A stretch of 12,401 bases of DNA, taken from contig JAPDQM010000117.1 of the NCBI GenBank assembly GCA_034505795.1, positions 1 through 12,401 of the forward strand. The letters run 5' to 3'. Within the stretch, counting starts at the first letter, position 1; each line of letters begins with the position of its first letter. Source of the DNA: Thermofontimicrobium_A sp034505795 (lineage in GTDB: Bacteria > Zhuqueibacterota > Zhuqueibacteria > Thermofontimicrobiales > Thermofontimicrobiaceae). This document shows positions 6,858 to 12,401 of this stretch, piece by piece. Below the pieces are notes generated by a model. That model worked only from the letters and a program-made list of their open reading frames with translations, ran no database searches and was not told the origin of the DNA. The translations under genes were made by a program, and so were the position numbers.

Positions 6858-7818
6858 TGTCGTTGCCTGGCTCCTGTCCGGTAATCCCTGGACTCGCTAT
6901 CGAACCCAAATAGATTTGCTGGGCTTAAGCGAAACGCAATCAGAGGTTGCGAGCTCACGAGAGGCGATGATTAATCATCCTTTGGTTCGAAATTTGGTCA
7001 GCGAGTTGAGCCAGTGGCCTGGCGCTGTTTTAAGGTCTCACAAGGACGCCAATCACCCTTTGCACAAATTGACGTTTTTAGCTGATTTGGGTATTCCTGC
7101 TGACGATCCTGGGTTGCAATCGACGCTTGAAAAAATTATTGCCCATCAAGCCACTGAAGGTCCATTCCAAGTTCTAATCAATATCCCGGCGCATTTCGGT
7201 GGTACCGGGAAAGATGAGTGGAACTGGATGTTGTGTGATGCGCCGTTGCTTGTTTATGCCCTTGCAAAATTGGGATTCGTGGACGATCCCCGGCTCATGC
7301 AAGCAGTGGGATATCTGCTGGAACGGGTACGAGACAATGGGTGGCCCTGCGCTAGTGCTCCGGCGCTGGGCAAGTTTCGTGGTCCGGGCCGAAAGGATGA
7401 TCCCTGTCCCTATGCGAATCTGGCTATGCTCAAAGCGCTGTCCGTAACGGAAAAATGGCGGGCACATCCTGCTGTGCCCCTCGGCGCGGAAGCTTTGCTC
7501 AATTTATGGGTTCAACGAGCAACCAAAAAGCCCTATTTGTTCGGCATGGGGACTGATTTTTTAAAGCTCAAAGCCCCGCTTATCTGGTATGATCTGCTGC
7601 ATGTGCTGGACGTCTTGACTTGTTTTCCCGGGCTAAAGACTGATCCCCGCCTGCTGGAAATGGTTGATATCTTGAAATCAAAGGCGCGGTCGGATGGCCG
7701 GTTTATGGCAGAATCGATCTGGTTAGCCTGGAAAGAATGGGATTTTGGTCAGAAACGAGAGCCATCGCCATGGTTGACATTGGTAGCGCATCGAATTTTA
7801 AAAAGATTGGAGCAATGA
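6844..7818 (+). CDS. alpha/alpha-toroid (prenyltransferase/squalene-cyclase-fold) protein, function unknown
   Basis: A 324-residue, soluble-looking, helix-rich protein. Its repeats resemble the alpha/alpha-6 barrel of terpene cyclases and protein prenyltransferase beta subunits: DAPLLVYALAKLG (132-144), ANLAMLKALS (191-200) and IWYDLLHVLDVL (247-258). I recognise the overall type from the N-terminal WLLSGNPWTRYR (9-20) and the ending PSPWLTLVAHRILKRL (307-322). Databases often label such proteins prenyltransferase-like or, wrongly, NifH. The DxDD acid motif of squalene-hopene cyclases is absent, so cyclase activity of that kind is unlikely. C131-D132, C169, C188 and H253 are possible metal ligands by analogy with the Asp/Cys/His zinc site of farnesyltransferase; this is inference. 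The TTG start is supported by AAAGGAG six bases upstream. The overlap with the methyltransferase implies coupled expression and probably a shared, unknown pathway. Confidence 0.75.
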   Translation: MRTDDVVAWLLSGNPWTRYRTQIDLLGLSETQSEVASSREAMINHPLVRNLVSELSQWPGAVLRSHKDANHPLHKLTFLADLGIPADDPGLQSTLEKIIAHQATEGPFQVLINIPAHFGGTGKDEWNWMLCDAPLLVYALAKLGFVDDPRLMQAVGYLLERVRDNGWPCASAPALGKFRGPGRKDDPCPYANLAMLKALSVTEKWRAHPAVPLGAEALLNLWVQRATKKPYLFGMGTDFLKLKAPLIWYDLLHVLDVLTCFPGLKTDPRLLEMVDILKSKARSDGRFMAESIWLAWKEWDFGQKREPSPWLTLVAHRILKRLEQ

Positions 7819-7916
7819 ATCGCATGCAGAAAATGCTCAGGTCAATTCTTCAGGTCTTTAAAGTCGCTGCGCTCGACCCACATTTGCGGTGCCTCATCAA
7901 CATTCATTTCGCTTAG
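7815..7916 (+). CDS. 33-codon ORF overlapping the toroid stop (doubtful)
   Basis: The ATG at 7815 overlaps the preceding TGA as ATGA, and the frame runs 33 codons to TAG at 7914-7916. The peptide starts MNRMQKMLRSILQVFKVAAL, basic and amphipathic, and ends in a hydrophobic stretch. The ATGA junction resembles the coupled one at 2061. Against it: no independent ribosome site, short length, and the second half (from about 7858) looks more like non-coding repeat-type sequence containing a small hairpin. I recognise no family. Confidence 0.2.
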   Translation: MNRMQKMLRSILQVFKVAALDPHLRCLINIHFA

Positions 7917-7920
7917 CGAA
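7908..7920. terminator. small hairpin in the convergent gap, weak bidirectional terminator candidate
   Basis: TTCGC and GCGAA pair around a TTA loop between the convergent toroid and sbcD genes. A convergent gap is where a two-way terminator is expected, but the stem is only five pairs and neither strand has a T-run after it. The rest of the 164-base gap (7819-7982) shows no other clear structure. Confidence 0.2.
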
Positions 7921-7982
7921 GCCCATCAGGTAGGATTAACTGCCATCAGAAATTGAATGGTAAGCCGGGAGACCAGGGCATT

Positions 7983-9098
7983 TTAATAATCTTTGGTCAA
8001 GTAGGACAGCCCCAGTTCCCGCAAACGCCCCTTATCTAATTCTTTGTCCTTCACTCCCTGGATGTAGCGCTCGAATTCTATCGGCACACTGCCCCATTCC
8101 GTCTGCGAAGGTCCAGTGCCTGCGATGCCGACCTGGCGGGATAATGATTTTTGTAGATGAAATACCTGTGGGAAAATGGCATCAATCTCGCGACCATCCA
8201 GCTTCACCAGGGTCTCATGATGGATATTGATCAGTTGCAGGCTAACCAGCGCTTCTTTCAAATCATCCGTGGACCACTTCACCAATTCATCATAAATTTG
8301 GACACTGTTCAGTTCGCTGCAGTCCAGTGGGCCTAATTTGAACATGGGTCGCGATGGCAATGCAAAATGATCAACCTGCTGGGTCTGCAAATCAACCTCA
8401 ACAAAGCCTGGCGTATTATCGGCTTCATTGAAACTGGTGCGCTCGGTGGCGCCAGAATAGCAAATCTGGGGTTTGATGCGGATGTGCTTGTGGTAATGTC
8501 CCAGGGCAATATAATCAAATTCAACGGCCGTGGTTTCTTCAGGATTGGGTAATTTTTGTTCATTAAATTCGCCCATGGAAAAGGAACTATTTCCCGCCCA
8601 TGCGCCATGAGCCACCAACACCTGAAATTGTGCGTGGGAATCCGGCTGAATTGCAGCGAAAGCTGCCTGCAGGTCTTCGGTTAGCGAGCAATGGGGAATA
8701 CAGTGTACTGTTCCCCCACAAATGCTATATTTTTCATATTGGCTTTGAAAGGCTGCGTGAATTCCAGGAAACAGCGCAATGGATTCGAATATCGAACCGG
8801 TAGCCCGAATTTTAGGCGTAGAATGATTGCCGGAAATCAGAATAAAAGGGATGCCGGCGTCACTAATGCGCTGAATGCCCTCCAAGGCTACTGCAATCGC
8901 CCGGTTGCTGGGTCGGGTCGTGTGAAATAGATCGCCAGCATGGATTACAAAATCCGGTTGACGCTGTAGCACTTCGTCGATCAGACGCTGCCAGGCGATA
9001 TAAAAATCCTGCTCCCGTTGATTGATGCCGGTCTGAGGATCAATTTTGTAATAATCCGAAAATCCCAAATGCGTGTCAGAGCAATGGATGAATTTCAT
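7983..9098 (-). CDS. sbcD: SbcD/Mre11-type DNA repair exonuclease subunit
   Basis: A 371-residue calcineurin-like metallophosphoesterase of the SbcD/Mre11 group, the Mn-dependent nuclease half of the SbcCD complex that processes DNA ends and hairpins. All five phosphodiesterase motifs are visible: SDTH (D8, H10), HAGDLFH (D56), SGNHS (N91, H92), VAHGAW (H164) and ALGHYHKH (H201, H203). YSGATERTSF (214-223) is the capping-domain entry typical of SbcD. The C-terminal 100 residues would carry the helices that bind the SbcC coiled-coil base. Motif III reads GNHS where most relatives have GNHD. No sbcC gene lies in the window: downstream is a convergent gene and upstream is non-coding. The ATG at 9098 opens directly into the conserved KFIHCSDTH and has no obvious ribosome site. 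It is transcribed alone, probably from the promoter candidate at 9155-9183. Confidence 0.92.
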   Translation of the reverse strand: MKFIHCSDTHLGFSDYYKIDPQTGINQREQDFYIAWQRLIDEVLQRQPDFVIHAGDLFHTTRPSNRAIAVALEGIQRISDAGIPFILISGNHSTPKIRATGSIFESIALFPGIHAAFQSQYEKYSICGGTVHCIPHCSLTEDLQAAFAAIQPDSHAQFQVLVAHGAWAGNSSFSMGEFNEQKLPNPEETTAVEFDYIALGHYHKHIRIKPQICYSGATERTSFNEADNTPGFVEVDLQTQQVDHFALPSRPMFKLGPLDCSELNSVQIYDELVKWSTDDLKEALVSLQLINIHHETLVKLDGREIDAIFPQVFHLQKSLSRQVGIAGTGPSQTEWGSVPIEFERYIQGVKDKELDKGRLRELGLSYLTKDY

Positions 9099-9129
9099 GC
9101 TGCGCTCAGTATGGTTGATAATGGTTAGA

Positions 9130-9148
9130 GTACCATACCAAATGGTAC
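9130..9148. promoter_or_regulatory. 19-bp perfect inverted repeat upstream of sbcD, candidate operator
   Basis: GTACCAT (9130-9136) and ATGGTAC (9142-9148) are perfect inverted copies around ACCAA. On the minus strand it falls at or just after the start predicted by the promoter candidate and about 32 bases before the sbcD ATG, a normal place for a repressor site. As an RNA it would form a weak seven-pair hairpin without a T-run, so an operator is likelier than a terminator. The regulator is unknown. Confidence 0.4.
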
Positions 9149-9154
9149 CAAGAA

Positions 9155-9183
9155 GTTATCATTATTGGTTTTTATGAGCTCAA
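9155..9183 (-). promoter_or_regulatory. possible sigma70-like promoter for sbcD
   Basis: Read on the minus strand: TTGAGC (9183-9178), a 17-base spacer, then GATAAC (9160-9155). Each hexamer matches four of six consensus bases, so support is moderate. The predicted start near 9148 coincides with the edge of the inverted repeat at 9130-9148. Confidence 0.3.
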
Positions 9184-9229
9184 CGCTTTGATCATTCTAC
9201 TGGGAGCAGATTGCATATTACATTTGAGT

Positions 9230-9328
9230 TGTCATTCCCGATTCGCCAGATGATGGACCGGAATCAGGCTGCTGAGCAACTATTGAAGTTACAGATTTCT
9301 CTCCGCCGGTTAGCGGATCGAAATGACA
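9230..9328. repeat. 99-bp element with TGTCATT/AATGACA ends, candidate dispersed intergenic repeat
   Basis: TGTCATT (9230-9236) and AATGACA (9322-9328) are perfect inverted ends. Just inside are CCCGATTCG on the left and CGGATCGAA on the right, with a small hairpin TCCGC/GCGGA near 9303-9318. Many bacterial genomes carry dispersed palindromic repeats beginning TGTCATTCC and ending GAAATGACA, and this looks like a diverged copy. It holds no believable gene; the minus-strand frame crossing it (9218-9475) reads like translated repeat sequence. Confidence 0.45.
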
Positions 9329-9528
9329 TAGAAGTGTAACCAATTTAATGCTCTCCGCAATAACAGGGCTGACAGGAACTGTGCGGCAACTTAATGGAAA
9401 AAAATTTGATTTCAATTCTCGTGTCAGATTTTCTTTCATACTGCCAGAAGACATAGTCCCCTGCCTTGCCGGCAACTTGCTTTCATTGCTCAGAACAAAT
9501 AAATTCCCTATGATGTATTGCGCTTGCT

Positions 9529-10788
9529 TTAATAAACCGGTCGCAAATTTCCCGACACCAGTTTAAAGTCGCCAAAACCGTATTCATCCAGGAATACGAA
9601 TTTTTCTCTGATGTCGTCATAGTACCAGACTTCATAGATCGCCTGGGAATAGGTGTATGGGTTGCTTCGCTCCACCCGATCCGGTGGCCCAAAAATGATG
9701 AAAACCTGGCCACGAGGGGTGCGCCAGCCAAGCGTTCGCTGGACGCTAAATTGACGATTGACGTATTCCACCCGCTTATAAAATTCATCATATAATTCAT
9801 TTTCTGGCGAACCGGGGCTGGGGTCGCGCTTGTCCCAGAACTCCTTCAATACCTCTTCCCGCTGCGCTCCGCGGGCCGACTGGATCTTTTTCCAGTCCTC
9901 GGCATCGGTGATATACATCAGCGGCTCAATCAACTCATCGGTTACCGAGCCCGAAAACCCAGCGGCGCCCAACACAAATCGCAGATCCTTCTGCACCGAT
10001 CGGGAGAGCCCTTTGCTGTTGACGGTCAGAATCAGTTGGTTTTCGCCACGCGACATATTTTCTTTAGGAATTTCCAGGCAGATTCTGCTTAGCCTATTTG
10101 TTAGCGCCACTTGCTGGGAAGATTTATAACTCTCCCGCCTCTCCTTGCCGATAATGATCGCCTGAATTTCAGAAGCGAATCCGATGTTTTCGTTTACCAC
10201 TTCAGAGTAAATATAAATTTTATCCTGGATCGGAATGTTCATGGATGGTATTACCCGATCACGGTTCAGACTGTCGCCATCGCAGGAGGCTAAGATAATT
10301 ACATCGCTCAGCGCCAATGGCGAGCCCTCAAATGAGCGGATCGTTTTCATGCGTTGCTGTTGTCGGCTGCGATTCGTATTCAAATCCAGCAGTCGAATCT
10401 GGAATTGATACTCAGCGGGCGGGAGTTGGAATTCAAAGTAATGCACGCGTTGAATCTTGGGATCGATGGTGGCCGCGTAGGTCTTTTCAAAGATGGGATG
10501 GGTTTGATCATTGGTCAAAAAGGACGTCCGCTGGCCGCGATTGATCCCGACATTCAATTGATATCTGGCGGAATAGCCAGAGTCGATCGCAACAAATTGG
10601 AGGTACGAATTTCGAACCCACACGTAGACCTGAGCTTTGGATGATCCCGTAACCGTTCCGGGAAAACAAACGATTTCATAATCAAAGAACGGCAATAACG
10701 AAGGTTCATCCTGGGCCACCAAATTTGTCGCCATGGTTGACATGACGATCAGGCCCACGATTAAAATTTTTTTCATCAGCTTGATCAT
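9529..10788 (-). CDS. secreted GWxTD-domain protein
   Basis: A 419-residue exported protein. MIKLMKKILIVGLIVMS is a signal peptide with likely cleavage after LVA (about residue 25). A beta-rich middle region (about 35-330) resembles tandem Ig-like domains. The C-terminal domain is the GWxTD type: GWRTPRGQVFIIFGPPD (354-370), then YEVWYYDD and FVFLDEYGFGDFKLV. The family is known from several FCB and related phyla and has no established function; the proteins are exported and occur next to peptidases or other envelope genes. Here the eponymous motif reads GWRTP, with Pro358 in place of Asp. The start at 10788 has GAGG five bases upstream and gives a clean signal peptide; the frame stays open to 11058 but the extra 90 residues do not look like protein. 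It lies 224 bases downstream of the M14 peptidase gene on the same strand, perhaps co-transcribed. Confidence 0.85.
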   Translation of the reverse strand: MIKLMKKILIVGLIVMSTMATNLVAQDEPSLLPFFDYEIVCFPGTVTGSSKAQVYVWVRNSYLQFVAIDSGYSARYQLNVGINRGQRTSFLTNDQTHPIFEKTYAATIDPKIQRVHYFEFQLPPAEYQFQIRLLDLNTNRSRQQQRMKTIRSFEGSPLALSDVIILASCDGDSLNRDRVIPSMNIPIQDKIYIYSEVVNENIGFASEIQAIIIGKERRESYKSSQQVALTNRLSRICLEIPKENMSRGENQLILTVNSKGLSRSVQKDLRFVLGAAGFSGSVTDELIEPLMYITDAEDWKKIQSARGAQREEVLKEFWDKRDPSPGSPENELYDEFYKRVEYVNRQFSVQRTLGWRTPRGQVFIIFGPPDRVERSNPYTYSQAIYEVWYYDDIREKFVFLDEYGFGDFKLVSGNLRPVY

Positions 10789-10793
10789 AACTG

Positions 10794-10797
10794 CCTC
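10794..10797 (-). promoter_or_regulatory. ribosome binding site that selects the 10788 start of the GWxTD gene
   Basis: GAGG on the minus strand, five bases before ATG 10788. It supports this start over the far-upstream one at 11058 and the internal ATG at 10776. Confidence 0.5.
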
Positions 10798-11012
10798 GCG
10801 AAAATATAACTCGTAAAAATATGCATAGCAACAACATTGGAGTGAGCTCAATTCGAAACCATAAGTAATTCCTTCAACCCCATCTGGATGCCACAATTTT
10901 GACGTGTCATATTCAACGCCGTTGGCGCTGTTCATGTTCAAAATGGCAACCGCATTCTTGTGCAATCCTGCATGAACCATGCGACTGTGTTTTGCATTGA
11001 AGATAATCGATG

Positions 11013-12401
11013 CTATTGCAGGTTCACGTGTTGCACATGCTGGCCACCTTTCACGCAATCGAGGGTGACCGTTATCTTTCCTTTACCCTCGATGAGGAAA
11101 TCATACTCGACCTCAGCCCGGCCGGGAATGCCACGGGTCAATCGGAGATGTTGCAGGTCTTTTTGATCGATGGCGTCGACATCACTATCCTCTGCCCGCA
11201 AGAAAAAGCGGCGGAACCGTTCCGGCACCGCAGTCAGCCGCGAATCTTTGTTCATGCCCGCCGCATGCACCTTCACCTCACCCTCAATCGAGAGAATGTC
11301 GGGGCGCTGGACCTTGTTTTCGATAGCTGCTGCGGACATGGTGGGCATGAGCCGTTCATTGTAGAGCGTGACTTTCAACTTATAGAGATTACCGGCGATT
11401 TTTTCGCTGCGCACGTCTTTGATAATTGGCAACGGCATTTCGTAAGCATGAAGCAGACAAAACGCCATATTGCGGTGGCAGAGCTCCTCTAACAACCACG
11501 AAGGAGGCACGCGACCACTGAGCTTGGTTTCGTTGCGGTCGATGATCACTTTGCCCAGTTGGGGATGGTCAATCTCATGAATTGGAATGTAGGTGTTATT
11601 CAGGTTGATATACTTCTCGAAAAATTCTTCTTCCTCATCGGTTATCTGACCATCGTGGTTAAGATCAGCCCGAGAATCCCATAACTCATTGGAGAAAGAA
11701 TAGATTCCCAATAGATCGTGGGTGAAATCGATGAAGCCGCCCCAGACGCTATATAACCCGCTCCAGATGACGATATAGCGGTAGCCTTCAATGATCTTCT
11801 CACCTTTTTTGCCGATTTCATCCAACACCGACAGATCAGCCGGTTTGAATTCCTGGCGGAGTGGGCTGCCCGGGCCCCGCAGGATCATGCCTCCGGAATT
11901 ATGGAACGATTGAACACCGGCAATATTTGGGTGCTGATACAAAAAATCGCGAATGTGCTGGCTCTCGATCCAGGTAAAGGGATAATCCCCGGCGCCCCGC
12001 TGGATGCTCTTGGGCTGCCACATCGATCCCCAGTCGCGATTGGGATCGTATCCCCCACCGCCATCTTCATTGTACCGACTGTCGCCATCGTTATCGATCC
12101 CTTCCGAAGCGACAAAGCGGTATTCTCCGACCTCATCCGGTTTGCCCTCGATGTTTTTTTTGATCCGCACCAATTGATCGCCTTTGTCGCTCAGCCGATG
12201 CGTGCCCTCGCCCGGTTTGACCTTGATGAACATCATTCCAATTTCCCCGTCGCCATCCAGGTCCTCTGGCGGATCTTCGTCGTAGAAGCCATCGTCGTCT
12301 TCATCGTATGGATGCTGGCTGGATCTGGCTGGGGCACCCTGATGCAGCCAGAGATCGCGACCATCGGGATTGACAGAGGGGAACAAATAAAACACTCGCT
12401 G
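11013..12401 (-). CDS. M14-family zinc carboxypeptidase with calcium-loop insertions (5' end missing)
   Basis: The C-terminal 462 codons of an M14 metallopeptidase; the frame is open through the right edge, so the start, probable signal peptide and first zinc motif HxxE lie outside. With V at 12395 as residue 1, visible elements are NPDGR (9-13), PNRDW (118-122, substrate-binding Asn-Arg), SFHNSGG (163-169, third zinc ligand H165) and SFSNELW (233-239, catalytic Glu237). The core is thus intact and probably active. Inserted are Asp-rich loops DEDDDGFYDEDP (31-42), DLDGDGEIG (45-53) and DNDGDSRYNEDG (101-112), plus DLNHDGQITDEE (244-255), a textbook 12-residue EF-hand loop; several calcium ions are likely bound. 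From about 325 a beta-rich C-terminal domain follows, ending at TAG 11013-11015 with no obvious secretion-signal tail. It should be exported and cleave C-terminal residues of peptides. The GWxTD gene follows 224 bases downstream. Confidence 0.9.
   Translation of the reverse strand, partial: QRVFYLFPSVNPDGRDLWLHQGAPARSSQHPYDEDDDGFYDEDPPEDLDGDGEIGMMFIKVKPGEGTHRLSDKGDQLVRIKKNIEGKPDEVGEYRFVASEGIDNDGDSRYNEDGGGGYDPNRDWGSMWQPKSIQRGAGDYPFTWIESQHIRDFLYQHPNIAGVQSFHNSGGMILRGPGSPLRQEFKPADLSVLDEIGKKGEKIIEGYRYIVIWSGLYSVWGGFIDFTHDLLGIYSFSNELWDSRADLNHDGQITDEEEEFFEKYINLNNTYIPIHEIDHPQLGKVIIDRNETKLSGRVPPSWLLEELCHRNMAFCLLHAYEMPLPIIKDVRSEKIAGNLYKLKVTLYNERLMPTMSAAAIENKVQRPDILSIEGEVKVHAAGMNKDSRLTAVPERFRRFFLRAEDSDVDAIDQKDLQHLRLTRGIPGRAEVEYDFLIEGKGKITVTLDCVKGGQHVQHVNLQ

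Larger units (their letters stand above)
9099..9528. other. 430-base non-coding gap between sbcD and the GWxTD gene
   Basis: It holds the inverted repeat (9130-9148), the promoter candidate (9155-9183) and the 99-bp element (9230-9328). The remainder (9329-9528) has only a perfect 10-base palindrome TTGCCGGCAA near 9467-9476 and a run of A on the plus strand near 9399-9405, which is a T-run on the minus strand but lacks a GC hairpin just before it. I see no convincing coding region or RNA gene. Confidence 0.5.

Noticed and set aside
9218..9475. 85-residue minus-strand frame over the 99-bp element
   Set aside because: The sequence is low-complexity in character and includes the repeat ends; no ribosome site or conserved motif is seen.
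9348..9566. 72-residue plus-strand frame
   Set aside because: No ribosome site, no motif, and it runs into the 3' end of the GWxTD gene on the other strand.
10801..10836. Promoter TTGCTA-17-TATATT directly before the GWxTD gene (minus strand)
   Set aside because: The predicted start would fall within the ribosome binding site, leaving almost no leader, so the match is probably chance in an AT-rich stretch.
10789..11058. 90-codon upstream extension of the GWxTD frame
   Set aside because: It lacks protein-like character, would put the signal peptide in the interior and overlaps the end of the M14 gene. GAGG before 10788 marks the true start.
11010..11492. 160-residue plus-strand frame
   Set aside because: It is antisense to the M14 peptidase C-terminus, which has clear family motifs in its own frame.

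Overview
The window looks like chromosomal DNA of an uncultured-type bacterium of the Fibrobacterota-Chlorobiota-Bacteroidota (FCB) neighbourhood, with KSB1/Calditrichota-like lineages as my best guess. This rests on family knowledge, not a search. The pointers are a secreted GWxTD-domain protein next to a large M14 zinc carboxypeptidase carrying Asp-rich calcium-loop insertions, a pairing of families I associate with those phyla. Base composition is near 50% GC. I see no rRNA, tRNA, CRISPR array, phage gene or transposase.

Layout. (1) Positions 1-4008, plus strand: a tightly overlapping cassette of a family 2 membrane glycosyltransferase, a class I SAM methyltransferase, a radical SAM/SPASM protein and a flippase-like multispanning membrane protein (LPG_synthase_TM/UPF0104). 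Every junction overlaps, including one ATGA stop/start. It reads like part of an envelope glycolipid or polyprenyl-linked glycan pathway, and its upstream end is cut by the window. (2) Positions 4009-4231 hold a bulged hairpin and a good sigma70-like promoter, followed by a strong ribosome binding site for the next gene. (3) Positions 4232-7818, plus strand: a long-form signal peptide peptidase SppA with both catalytic residues, then a second class I methyltransferase overlapped by an alpha/alpha-toroid (prenyltransferase/squalene-cyclase-fold) protein. The toroid gene starts with TTG behind a near-perfect Shine-Dalgarno. A 33-codon ORF of doubtful status begins inside the toroid stop codon. 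(4) Positions 7983-9098, minus strand: an SbcD/Mre11-type nuclease with no SbcC partner in view, preceded by a possible promoter with a perfect 7-bp inverted repeat near its predicted transcription start. (5) Positions 9099-9528: non-coding DNA holding a 99-bp element with TGTCATT/AATGACA ends that looks like a dispersed repeat. (6) Positions 9529-12401, minus strand: the GWxTD secreted protein and, upstream of it, the C-terminal part of the M14 peptidase, whose 5' end lies beyond the right edge.

How the genes work together. The left cassette plausibly builds, modifies and moves a lipid-linked surface molecule: glycosyl transfer, methylation, radical chemistry, membrane translocation. SppA clears signal peptides at the inner membrane. 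The methyltransferase/toroid pair is translationally coupled and probably shares one pathway whose substrate I cannot name. The right side codes for exported proteins. The least explained parts are the four-gene envelope cassette and the methyltransferase/toroid pair. No part of the window is clearly a new defence or mobile system.
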